Of a stretch of 64,000 bases of DNA, positions 1-7,795 are shown one piece after another. Origin of the DNA: RUG12461 sp045657665 (GTDB taxonomy: Bacteria > Bacillota > Clostridia > Lachnospirales > Lachnospiraceae); assembly GCA_045657665.1 (NCBI GenBank), contig JAZOTN010000030.1:62001-126000 (forward strand), read 5' to 3'. Made by a program: the position numbers and the translations under genes. Each line of letters begins with the position of its first letter. Positions within the stretch are counted from its first letter, which is position 1. A model generated the notes under the pieces. It saw nothing but the letters and a program-made list of their open reading frames with translations, had not been told where the DNA came from and did no database searches.

Positions 1-2
1 CG

Positions 3-92
3 CTGATCAACCGCTACGAGGACTGGGAGGAAGAACTGACTGCCCGTGAAAAAGCTGTGGAAGAAAAGGAGAGGGAACTGAGTGGCTACTAA
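3..92 (+). CDS. 3' end of an unknown protein (partial)
   Basis: Only the last 29 codons of a gene that begins before the window are present. The frame is open from base 3 and ends at TAA 90-92. The visible residues are strongly charged (DWEEELTAREKAVEEKER), as in a coiled coil or amphipathic helix. The stop overlaps the GTG start of the response regulator at 82 by 11 bases, which suggests translational coupling in one operon. Nothing in this tail identifies a family, so no function is proposed. Confidence 0.55.
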   Translation: MINRYEDWEEELTAREKAVEEKERELSGY

Positions 93-756
93 GATTCTGG
101 TGGTGGATGATGAAGAACGGATGCGTAAGCTCGTCCGGGATTTTCTGACGCGGAAAAACTATGTGGTTCTGGAGGCCGGGAACGGAGAGGATGCACTGGA
201 TCTCTTCTACAGTGAGAAGGATCTGTCCCTCATCATTCTGGATGTCATGATGCCGAAGCTGAATGGTTATGAAGTGTTGAAGGAGATCCGCGAGACCTCC
301 AAAATTCCCGTGATCATGCTGACCGCAAAAACAGATGAATCGGATGAATTGCAGGGGTTTCAGCTGGGTGTGGATGAATACATCGCAAAGCCTTTCAGTC
401 CGAAGATCCTTGTCGCGAGGGTAGAAGCAATCCTCCGTCGGGCTCTTCCGGAGGAAGAGGAAGAAAAGGTGCTGACCGCCGGCGCGATCACAATGGACAA
501 GGCTGCGCATATCGTTTCTATTGATGGCAAGTCTGTGGAGCTTTCCTTTAAGGAATTTGAACTCCTTTCGTTTTTTATGGAACATCAGGGTATGGCGCTT
601 TCACGTGAAAAGATCCTGAGTTCCGTCTGGGAATACGATTATTTCGGCGATGCGAGGACCATTGATACCCATGTCAAAAAACTCCGTAGCAAAATGGGTG
701 CATACGGAGAATACATCAAGACGATCTGGGGCATGGGATACAAGTTCGAGGTATGA
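82..756 (+). CDS. OmpR/PhoB-family response regulator
   Basis: This 224-residue DNA-binding response regulator has a receiver domain (about residues 3-118) and a winged-helix effector domain (about 128-224). The receiver shows the acidic pair in VVDDEE, the phospho-acceptor Asp in IILDVMMP, the switch Thr in MLTAK and the Lys in AKPF. The second domain contains the FKEFELL and DTHVKKLRSKM segments typical of the PhoB/OmpR wing fold. The start is GTG, preceded by AGGAGAGG at 67-74. A diguanylate cyclase follows after 15 bases and a sensor kinase lies at 4297. That kinase is the nearest plausible partner, but the pairing is inferred. The regulon is unknown. Confidence 0.93.
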   Translation: MATKILVVDDEERMRKLVRDFLTRKNYVVLEAGNGEDALDLFYSEKDLSLIILDVMMPKLNGYEVLKEIRETSKIPVIMLTAKTDESDELQGFQLGVDEYIAKPFSPKILVARVEAILRRALPEEEEEKVLTAGAITMDKAAHIVSIDGKSVELSFKEFELLSFFMEHQGMALSREKILSSVWEYDYFGDARTIDTHVKKLRSKMGAYGEYIKTIWGMGYKFEV

Positions 757-771
757 CTTGGAGGAAATAAC

Positions 772-2244
772 ATGAAACATTCGATCAGAACAAAGTTTGG
801 TCTGCTGCTTTTGTTTACGACCCTGATCCTTGGGTTTGCGCTGACATTGATCAGCAGTCTGATCTTAAGAAGGGCGATCGATGATCTTTATAAGTCCAGA
901 GCCGAAGAAACCGCAAGTGTTCTTGCGGCTGTTCTGGATCCAGGAGAGGTAGAGACCCTGACGGCGGACGTGATGGATATTTATTACGACAGTGATAAAA
1001 AGGTCACCAGTTCGGAATGGGGCTCCGATGATTTTAATGCATACGTGGAGCAGTTTTCTCCGGTTTACGATACGCCGGAATACGCCGCGGTTCTGGAGGA
1101 TATGAAGAAGGTTCAGGACAACAGTGATGTGGACTGCGTGTATCTTTTTGAAACGGATTTCACCGAGAGCCGTTCCAATTATATTTATGTGATAGATGCT
1201 GCAGAGGAGGATGCCTGTCCCGTCGGGTGCATTGACAGTTATGAGTGGGGAGTGGAGCAGGCGCAGGTCATGTCAGAACATCCGGAGCAGGGATACGGCC
1301 CTTACATCACGCGTACCGATGAGTACGGGTGGCTGGTTTCCACGATGGTGCCGGTTTTCGGAGAGGATGGAGGGGTGCTTCTTTATTCCTGCGTGGATAT
1401 TTCCATGAATACGGTAAGGGATTCCCAGAATTCCTTTACCATGCTGCTGATCGGGGTCTCCGCGGCCATCCTTGTTGTGATCATTTTAATCGGTGTCAGG
1501 ATTGTCAACAGCAACATTGTCATTCCGGTGAAGACGCTTTCCAGTACTGCGGAGAACTATTGGGCATCAGGAGAATCGGGTGTACGGAACGACTTTAAGA
1601 ATCTTGATATCGCTACGAATGATGAGATTGAGATCCTGTCGGAATCAATGAAAAAGATGGAGTCCGATATCAATGAATACTTCCTGAAGCTGGATGCGGC
1701 AAAGCAGGAGCTCACCACTGCAAAAGAGGAATCCGAGGCGATGAAGGAGCTTGCCCAGAGAGATGCTCTTACGGGGATCCGGAATAAAACCGCTTATGAC
1801 AAGGAGATCGAGGAAGTGGACCTTGCTTTTCAAAGCGGGGATCTGGACAGCTACGGGATTGCCATGGTCGATCTTAACTATCTGAAGAGGATCAACGATA
1901 CCTACGGGCATGACAAGGGCAATATTGCGATCAAAAAGGTTTGCAGTCTGGTTTGCGAGGTGTTTGCACATTCTCCGGTATTCCGTATCGGCGGAGACGA
2001 GTTTGTGGTCGTTCTGAAGAATAAAGATCTTGAAAATATCGAGGCGCTTCTCGCGGAGTTCAGAAAGCGGATCAATAGAGAGAAGAATAATGAGAATCTG
2101 GATGCGTGGGAGAGGATATCAGCCGCGATCGGATATGCCATATATGACCCGGCTTCGGATCAGGCGCCGGTAGATGTCTTTAAGCGGGCAGATGAAAATA
2201 TGTATAAGGATAAACAGCGGCAGAAAGCCGAGAGAAAGGATTGA
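772..2244 (+). CDS. membrane-bound diguanylate cyclase (GGDEF)
   Basis: This 490-residue protein is predicted to make cyclic di-GMP from two GTP at the inner face of the membrane. It has an N-terminal membrane helix (about 10-32), an extracytoplasmic sensor region (about 33-220), a second helix (about 225-246), a HAMP-like linker, a short coiled coil and a GGDEF domain (about 330-490). An intact GGDEF motif lies at residues 407-411, with the metal-site segment MVDLNYLKRINDTYGHDKGN before it. No RxxD inhibitory I-site is visible five residues upstream of the motif, so product inhibition may be absent. It lies directly behind the response regulator. An HD-GYP-like protein at 33993 could degrade the same messenger. 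Confidence 0.93.
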   Translation: MKHSIRTKFGLLLLFTTLILGFALTLISSLILRRAIDDLYKSRAEETASVLAAVLDPGEVETLTADVMDIYYDSDKKVTSSEWGSDDFNAYVEQFSPVYDTPEYAAVLEDMKKVQDNSDVDCVYLFETDFTESRSNYIYVIDAAEEDACPVGCIDSYEWGVEQAQVMSEHPEQGYGPYITRTDEYGWLVSTMVPVFGEDGGVLLYSCVDISMNTVRDSQNSFTMLLIGVSAAILVVIILIGVRIVNSNIVIPVKTLSSTAENYWASGESGVRNDFKNLDIATNDEIEILSESMKKMESDINEYFLKLDAAKQELTTAKEESEAMKELAQRDALTGIRNKTAYDKEIEEVDLAFQSGDLDSYGIAMVDLNYLKRINDTYGHDKGNIAIKKVCSLVCEVFAHSPVFRIGGDEFVVVLKNKDLENIEALLAEFRKRINREKNNENLDAWERISAAIGYAIYDPASDQAPVDVFKRADENMYKDKQRQKAERKD

Positions 2245-2247
2245 CGC

Positions 2248-3084
2248 ATGGAGGGCATGGGGGAGAATCTGTCAGAGGATCTTAATGAAAAGCTGGAAAG
2301 ACTGAAAGGTCTGATCCGGGAAGCAGGAAGCCTTGCGGTCGGTTTTTCCGGCGGTGTCGATTCTTCCTTTTTGCTGGCCACAGCGCATGAGGTTTTGGGA
2401 GAAAAGGCGATCGCCGTGACAGCGATGGATCATTCCGTTCCGGAAAGAGAGCTGAAAGAGGCGGAAGCATTCTGCAAAGAGCGCGGTATCCGTCAGATCG
2501 TCACCCGTTTCGATCCTTTGAAGATCGATGGATACCGGAATAACACTCCGGACCGCTGCTATTTCTGTAAGAAAGAGATCTTTTCCGAAATTCAGAAGAT
2601 TGCTGCGGAAAACGGGATTGCTTATGCGGCGGAGGGCTCCAACACGGATGACCTCGGGGATTACCGGCCCGGGCTTAAGGCGATCGAAGAGCTGGGTGTC
2701 AAAAGTCCCCTCAGGGAAGCGGGACTTTCAAAATCAGATATCCGTATGCTCTCGAAAGCGATGGGACTTCCCACATGGAGCAAGCCGGCGTATGCCTGCC
2801 TTGCGTCACGTTTTGTATACGGCGAGGAGATCACGGAGGAAAAACTTCGTATGATTGACCGTGCAGAGCAATTTCTGATCGAACAGGGATTTCTTTCGGA
2901 ACGGGTAAGGTTGCATGGGAAAATGGCAAGGATCGAAGTCCCTGCTGACGACATTCCCCGCCTTGCTTCGGAGGAAATGCGGGAGGCAGTATGCACAAAG
3001 TTCCGGGAAATCGGGTTTCTCTTTGTGACGCTTGATCTGCAGGGATACCGAACCGGAAGCATGAATGCTCTGATAGGGAAATAG
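2248..3084 (+). CDS. larE: ATP-dependent sacrificial sulfur transferase LarE
   Basis: This 278-residue PP-loop protein matches LarE, which adenylates the nickel-pincer cofactor precursor and donates sulfur from its own cysteine during lactate racemase cofactor synthesis. The pyrophosphate-loop motif SGGVDSS begins near residue 34. The segment PAYACLASRF carries the cysteine at the sacrificial position known from LarE. Two further cysteines occur in DRCYFCKKE. The gene starts three bases after the cyclase stop. No larA, larB or larC is present here, so the pathway is incomplete locally and another sulfur-transfer role is possible. Distant PP-loop relatives such as NadE or ExsB lack the CLASR segment. 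Confidence 0.88.
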   Translation: MEGMGENLSEDLNEKLERLKGLIREAGSLAVGFSGGVDSSFLLATAHEVLGEKAIAVTAMDHSVPERELKEAEAFCKERGIRQIVTRFDPLKIDGYRNNTPDRCYFCKKEIFSEIQKIAAENGIAYAAEGSNTDDLGDYRPGLKAIEELGVKSPLREAGLSKSDIRMLSKAMGLPTWSKPAYACLASRFVYGEEITEEKLRMIDRAEQFLIEQGFLSERVRLHGKMARIEVPADDIPRLASEEMREAVCTKFREIGFLFVTLDLQGYRTGSMNALIGK

Positions 3085-3112
3085 AAATTATATCCGCTTG
3101 AAGGTGAAGATA

Positions 3113-4300
3113 ATGGCTACAAGAAAGCTCTATGATGAGAAGCCTTATGAAACAGAATTCGAAGGGCGTATCGAGGAGATCAGAAGATCGGAAAAAGGAA
3201 CACTTCTGGTCGCACTCGATGCGACTCTTTTTTTTCCGGAAGAGGGCGGCCAGTCCTCAGACATCGGGATCCTTGGAGGATATCCTGTTCTGCACGTCTC
3301 CATTGAGGGGGGCATCGTGACCCATGAAGTGTCCTGTGAAGACAGTGCCCTTGCAGCCGGCAGCATGGTGAAAGGGAAGATCGACTGGGATCACCGTTTT
3401 TCGAATATGCAGAACCATACTGCCGAGCATATTCTTTCTGGACTTCTTCATCAAAAACATCAATCCGAAAATAAGGGGTTTCATCTTTCGGATCATATCG
3501 TGACACTGGATACTTCAAAGGAACTGTCAGACAGGGAACTGAGGGCCCTGGAAGAGGAAGCGAACGAGGTGATCTACCGAAACCTTCCGGTGACGTGCCG
3601 TTACTATACGCCTTCAGAGATTGAGGGTACAGAATACCGCAGCAAGAAGGAGATCGAAGGGGAGATCCGCCTCGTTACCATTCCGGGCATTGATGTCTGT
3701 GCCTGTTGTGCTCCTCATGTGGCTTTTACCGGAGAGATCGGAGTGATACGGATCGTGAAGGCACAGCGCCATCGTGGCGGCATGCGGCTTGAGATCCTGG
3801 CAGGAAGACGGGCACATCGGTATCTTGCGCATGTGGCAGATCTGGCGGAGGGACTGGCGGAGAACCTCTCTGTCGGCACGGACAGGCTGAAGGAAGCGGT
3901 TACAAAGCTTATGGCGGATCATGAAGCGCTCGGCATCCGAATCAAAAACGAAGCGGCGACGCGGCTTACGCAGCAGATGGAAAAGCTCTCACCGGAGGAT
4001 AGAGACGCGGTTCTTTTTACGGGTGCGGTAGATACGATCGTGCAGAGAAATGCGGTGAATACCCTCTCGGAGCGCGGGAGCGGTATCTGCGCGGTTTTTG
4101 CTTCAGACGGCAATGAGGGATATAACTATATCCTTTCTTTTCCGGGAGACGATGCAAGAAAGATCGCACGCCTCCTTAAAGAGAAGCTTGGTGCCAGAGG
4201 GGGCGGCTCGGATATGATGGTGCAGGGGAATGTAAAGGCGTCAGAGGATATGATCAGGAAATGCATCTCGGAGAGAACGCCGGAAAGTGAAACAGTATGA
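3113..4300 (+). CDS. AlaX-like alanyl-tRNA editing protein with DHHA1 domain
   Basis: This 395-residue protein resembles the free-standing editing domain of alanyl-tRNA synthetase, which hydrolyses Ser-tRNA(Ala) or Gly-tRNA(Ala). The metal-binding motif HxxxH is seen in NHTAEHILSG, and the paired CxxxH in CCAPHV near residue 200. The C-terminal third ends in a glycine-rich GARGGGSDMMVQG segment, as in DHHA1 domains. A TTG at 3098 would add five residues, but AAGGTG at 3101-3106 is well spaced for ATG 3113, so that start is preferred. The stop overlaps the sensor kinase start by four bases (ATGA). No catalytic synthetase domain is present. Confidence 0.87.
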   Translation: MATRKLYDEKPYETEFEGRIEEIRRSEKGTLLVALDATLFFPEEGGQSSDIGILGGYPVLHVSIEGGIVTHEVSCEDSALAAGSMVKGKIDWDHRFSNMQNHTAEHILSGLLHQKHQSENKGFHLSDHIVTLDTSKELSDRELRALEEEANEVIYRNLPVTCRYYTPSEIEGTEYRSKKEIEGEIRLVTIPGIDVCACCAPHVAFTGEIGVIRIVKAQRHRGGMRLEILAGRRAHRYLAHVADLAEGLAENLSVGTDRLKEAVTKLMADHEALGIRIKNEAATRLTQQMEKLSPEDRDAVLFTGAVDTIVQRNAVNTLSERGSGICAVFASDGNEGYNYILSFPGDDARKIARLLKEKLGARGGGSDMMVQGNVKASEDMIRKCISERTPESETV

Positions 4301-5784
4301 AAAGATCCGGAACGTTTGCGGGAAAACTTATTCTTGCCATGACACTGCTCCTTGGCGGCACGATCCTTTTTACCGTGCTGATGAATACGTTTTTCCTGGA
4401 TGATTATTATCAGAAAAAAAGAGAGAATGATCTGAAGGAAACGTATCTTTTGATCGATAATGCCGTAAAACTCGGTATCAGCGGGACGGACAGCTTTTCC
4501 GTGCAGCTGCAGATTGCCACAGACCGCGGAAACATTGACGCGATCCTGATCGCACCCGATGGTACCGTACTCCGGTCCACGGCGAATAATTATGACCAGC
4601 TCCGTGAACAGTTTATGATGCTGCTCCGGATCTCCGACAGCCCGGAGAAGACCATCGAGAAAACGGATGATTACCTGATCTTAAAGCAGGAGGATGAAAG
4701 ACTTCAGAGGGAGTATCTGGTGCTTTGGGGGACGCTTTACGACGGCAATTTCGTGATGCTGAGGAGCGCGCTGGAAAGTATCCACGATACAGCTGCACTT
4801 TCAAACCGCTTTTTGCTTGGTACGGGTCTTCTGTCAGCGGCGGTGGGTATTCTTATCATGCTGCTGCTTACACGACGGATGACAAGACCGCTCGTGCAGC
4901 TTTCCGGGATTTCAAAACGTATGGCGGAGCTTGATTTTGACGCGAAATATGAGGGGCATTTTTCGCAGGAGGTGGATGAGCTCGGAGAGAACATGAACCT
5001 GCTTTCTTCAAATCTCGAGAGAACCATTTCGGAGCTGAAGAGTGCGAATAATACCCTGCAGCTTGACAACGAAAGAAAGACCGAGATCGATGAGATGCGG
5101 AAAGAATTTCTTTCCAACGTTTCCCATGAACTGAAAACACCGCTTGCATTGATCCGCGGTTATGCGGAGGGACTTTCCGACGGGATCGCGGATGAAGACG
5201 CGGAGAGCAGGAAGTTTTATTGCGAGGTCATCACGGACGAAGCGGACAAGATGAGCAGGATGGTCGGCAAGCTCCTTTCCCTGAACCAGCTGGAGTTCGG
5301 CGGAAATGAAGTGACCATGGAGCGGTTTGATGTGGCGGAGATGATCCGGGGTGTACTTTCGACCAGTTCACTTCTTTTTGAGCAGGAGGGGATCGAAACC
5401 TCGTTTGAGGAGGAGACACCGGTATTTGTCTGGGCGGACGAGAGTCTGACCGAAGGGGTACTGACCAATTATGTGAGTAACGCCATTCACCACTGCCTGC
5501 CCGGAAAAGACGGGAAAAAGAGGATCCGTATCACGGTTGAACGCGAAGAAAAACAGGTACGGATCAGTGTGTTCAATACCGGAAGCCCCATTCCGGAGGA
5601 CGAGCTTTCCAAGATCTGGATCAAGTTTTATAAAGTCGATAAGGCAAGGACAAGGGAATATGGCGGCAGCGGCATCGGCCTTTCCATTGTGAAGGCGAGT
5701 ATGGATCTGATGCACAGAGAGTGCGGCGCCATCAACCATCCGGACGGCGTGGAATTTTGGATGGAACTTGATACGGGAACCTGA
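4297..5784 (+). CDS. HAMP-containing sensor histidine kinase
   Basis: This 495-residue membrane kinase has two N-terminal helices (about 10-30 and 172-193) around an extracytoplasmic sensor, then HAMP, DHp and ATPase domains. The phospho-accepting His is residue 277 in SNVSHELKTP. The N box is NYVSNAIHHC and the G2 box is GSGIGLSIVKA. The usual DTG of the G1 box reads FNTGSPIPED, a mild deviation. It is translationally coupled to the AlaX-like gene by a four-base overlap. It probably pairs with the OmpR-type regulator at 82 because no other regulator of that type is in the window. This pairing is inferred from position, and the signal is unknown. Confidence 0.92.
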   Translation: MKRSGTFAGKLILAMTLLLGGTILFTVLMNTFFLDDYYQKKRENDLKETYLLIDNAVKLGISGTDSFSVQLQIATDRGNIDAILIAPDGTVLRSTANNYDQLREQFMMLLRISDSPEKTIEKTDDYLILKQEDERLQREYLVLWGTLYDGNFVMLRSALESIHDTAALSNRFLLGTGLLSAAVGILIMLLLTRRMTRPLVQLSGISKRMAELDFDAKYEGHFSQEVDELGENMNLLSSNLERTISELKSANNTLQLDNERKTEIDEMRKEFLSNVSHELKTPLALIRGYAEGLSDGIADEDAESRKFYCEVITDEADKMSRMVGKLLSLNQLEFGGNEVTMERFDVAEMIRGVLSTSSLLFEQEGIETSFEEETPVFVWADESLTEGVLTNYVSNAIHHCLPGKDGKKRIRITVEREEKQVRISVFNTGSPIPEDELSKIWIKFYKVDKARTREYGGSGIGLSIVKASMDLMHRECGAINHPDGVEFWMELDTGT

Positions 5785-5796
5785 AACGGATATAAT
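5768..5796 (+). promoter_or_regulatory. sigma-A promoter inside the kinase 3' end
   Basis: TTGATA (5768-5773) and TATAAT (5791-5796) are separated by exactly 17 bases, close to the housekeeping consensus. The -35 lies in the last codons of the sensor kinase. Transcription would begin near 5803-5804, at an ATG, so the downstream lipoprotein mRNA could have almost no leader. Confidence 0.7.
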
Positions 5797-5821
5797 GATT
5801 AGTATGAAAAACAAAGACAGA

Positions 5822-6604
5822 ATGCGTAAAAAAATATGTGTGAGGATTATGCCCCTCATCCTGGCGGGCGCAATGCTGTTTTTTGCAGGATGCGGAGAAG
5901 CACTTGTTGACATGACGCCGGAAGAAGAGGCTAAGGTTACGACCTATGCCGCTCATATTATCGCAAAATACAACAAGAAGCAGCCGGACGGACTGAGACG
6001 TGTTTTCCTTCCGGAAGAGGAAGAGGCAGAAACCGCGGAGCGCCCGGCGGAAGAAATCCCTGCGCCGGAAGAGAGCACGGAGATGAGCACCGAGGGATTT
6101 TATGATCCGGAGGAATATGCGGACGTACCGACGACAACCGGGACCAATATGGACGCGGTCGAACTCAGGGAGGATACCGGTGCGGTTCCGATGTCACTTA
6201 CGGACGTGATCGGGATCCCGGGCTTTGATATGAAATGGACCGGCACAGAGATCGCAGATGATTATATGGACCCGTCCGGGGCCACCCTTGCGACCCCGAA
6301 TGCTGGGAAACGCTATGTGATCCTCACGGTGACGGTTACGAATCTCACTGATTCGGAGCAGCTCTGCAATGTCGCCGAGCTGGTACCGGACTTTAAGCTG
6401 TATCCGAACGGAGAAAGCGGAATTACCGCAAGTCAGATGCTGATCTCGACTGATTTCCCCACGATGAATGAGGTCGTCCCCGCGGGAGAAAGCGTCGAAA
6501 GAAAGATATTTTTCCAGCGGAAAGCATCGGATATATCCGATACGGACACATATGAACTGGAAGTGACGCTCAACGGGGTCGTCGGAGCGATTTCACAGGA
6601 ATAG
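5822..6604 (+). CDS. lipoprotein with DUF4352-like domain
   Basis: This secreted protein of about 260 residues is predicted to be lipid-anchored. From ATG 5822 it begins with a signal peptide (basic MRKK, hydrophobic core) and the lipobox FAGC. An acidic linker rich in Glu and Pro follows. The C-terminal half (about 140-255) contains GKRYVILTVTVTNLTDSEQ, the pattern of DUF4352-type immunoglobulin-like domains. Starts at 5768 (TTG), 5795 and 5804 are in the same frame. 5768 and 5795 lie inside the predicted promoter and so would not be on its transcript. None has a clear ribosome binding site. Substrate or partner is unknown. Confidence 0.75.
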   Translation: MRKKICVRIMPLILAGAMLFFAGCGEALVDMTPEEEAKVTTYAAHIIAKYNKKQPDGLRRVFLPEEEEAETAERPAEEIPAPEESTEMSTEGFYDPEEYADVPTTTGTNMDAVELREDTGAVPMSLTDVIGIPGFDMKWTGTEIADDYMDPSGATLATPNAGKRYVILTVTVTNLTDSEQLCNVAELVPDFKLYPNGESGITASQMLISTDFPTMNEVVPAGESVERKIFFQRKASDISDTDTYELEVTLNGVVGAISQE

Positions 6605-6720
6605 CCGGCTTGAGCGAAACCAAAAAACGGATACCTGACAAGATTTATAATGGAATGCTATATTTCGTTTAAATTTTTATAATTTTTTACAATAATTTGA
6701 TTTTTTTTTGAAATTAGTTG

Positions 6721-6729
6721 TGCTATAAT
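6721..6729 (+). promoter_or_regulatory. extended -10 promoter of cheV
   Basis: TGCTATAAT is a perfect extended -10 element. The region upstream is a T-rich tract with no clear -35, as is usual for extended -10 promoters. The start codon of cheV lies about 50 bases downstream. The rest of the gap 6605-6720 is A+T-rich, with no convincing hairpin terminator for the lipoprotein gene. Confidence 0.6.
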
Positions 6730-6777
6730 ACTCTGTGTGTGACAAACACTTGATAAAGTTTGGAGGATAAGCATTCT

Positions 6778-7689
6778 ATGGAAACTAATATCTTGCTGGA
6801 AAACGGTACGAATGAGCTGGAGGTCTTGGAGTTCACACTGAACGAGAATCATTACGGTATCAATGTCGCGAAGATTCGTGAAATCCTTTCCTATCAGCCG
6901 GTAACGCCGGTACCGAATGCGAACCCGAATGTCGAGGGGATTTTCATGCCGCGTGATCAGATGATCTCAGTGATCAGTCTGAAACGGTGTTTGGGACTTC
7001 CGGAAGATGAAAACGAAGGACTTTTCATTATTACGAATTTCAACAGCTTGCATGTGGCGTTTCATGTCGACGCCGTGATCGGTATCCACAGACTTTCCTG
7101 GACCGACATCATCACTCCGAACGCTACGATGAACACTGAGGAAGCCGGTGTTTCCACCGGTGTTGTTCGGATCAACGGCAAGCTTGTCGTGATTCTTGAC
7201 TTCGAGAAGATCGTTACCGATATCAGCCCGGAGACCGGCCTCAAGGTATCTGAGATTGAGCAGTTCACTGAGCGTGACCGTTCGGATTCTCCGATCATGA
7301 TCGCAGAGGATTCGGCGCTTCTTTCCAAGATGATCACAGAATGCCTAAAGAAATCCGGATATACTTCGCTCATCGTCAATCCGAACGGACAGGAAGCATG
7401 GGACAAGCTTTGTGAATACAAGAAAGAGGGCACGGTTCATTCCAAGGTACACTGCATTATTACCGATATCGAGATGCCGCTGATGGATGGACATCGTCTT
7501 ACCAAACTTGTCAAGGAAGATGATGATTTAAAGAGCATACCGGTCGTTATTTTCTCCTCGCTTGTTAACGACGAGATGAGACGGAAAGGTGAAGCACTCG
7601 GCGCAGACGCTCAGCTCACCAAACCGGAGATTGGAAAGCTTGTAGCGGCAGTGGATGAACTGATCGACAACAATCCTGCCGCACGATAA
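6778..7689 (+). CDS. cheV: chemotaxis coupling protein CheV
   Basis: This 303-residue protein joins a CheW-like domain (about 10-150) to a receiver domain (about 172-300), the architecture of CheV. Such proteins couple chemoreceptors to CheA and take part in adaptation. The receiver has the acidic residues in IAEDSALL, the phospho-acceptor Asp in IITDIEMPLMDG and the Lys in LTKPE. The start is ATG 6778, with GGAGG at 6762-6766. A TTG at 6760 is in frame but overlaps that ribosome site. It appears to be a single-gene unit with its own promoter and a hairpin after the stop. No other chemotaxis genes are adjacent. Confidence 0.93.
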   Translation: METNILLENGTNELEVLEFTLNENHYGINVAKIREILSYQPVTPVPNANPNVEGIFMPRDQMISVISLKRCLGLPEDENEGLFIITNFNSLHVAFHVDAVIGIHRLSWTDIITPNATMNTEEAGVSTGVVRINGKLVVILDFEKIVTDISPETGLKVSEIEQFTERDRSDSPIMIAEDSALLSKMITECLKKSGYTSLIVNPNGQEAWDKLCEYKKEGTVHSKVHCIITDIEMPLMDGHRLTKLVKEDDDLKSIPVVIFSSLVNDEMRRKGEALGADAQLTKPEIGKLVAAVDELIDNNPAAR

Positions 7690-7707
7690 AGATAACGCAA
7701 CGACGCG

Positions 7708-7748
7708 AGGGATGTGGTGACAGGTCATCGCATCCCTTATCTTATTTC
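7708..7748 (+). terminator. hairpin after cheV
   Basis: AGGGATG (7708-7714) pairs with CATCCCT (7731-7737). The inner arms GGTGA and TCATC extend the stem to about 13 pairs around a CAGG loop, with one G-T wobble. The tail TATCTTATTTC is only moderately T-rich, so intrinsic termination is plausible but not certain. Confidence 0.5.
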
Positions 7749-7779
7749 ATAGGAGATTGCTCCGCAAATTCTATGAAAT
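7744..7779 (+). promoter_or_regulatory. inverted repeat just before a ribosome binding site
   Basis: ATTTCATAG (7744-7752) and CTATGAAAT (7771-7779) form a perfect nine-base inverted repeat. A second small stem, GGAG/CTCC, lies inside it. The repeat ends five bases before the AGGAGG of the next gene (7785-7790). It could be an operator or an mRNA hairpin controlling translation. A third possibility is that it only belongs to the cheV terminator. Confidence 0.45.
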
Positions 7780-7795
7780 ATAACAGGAGGTTTTT

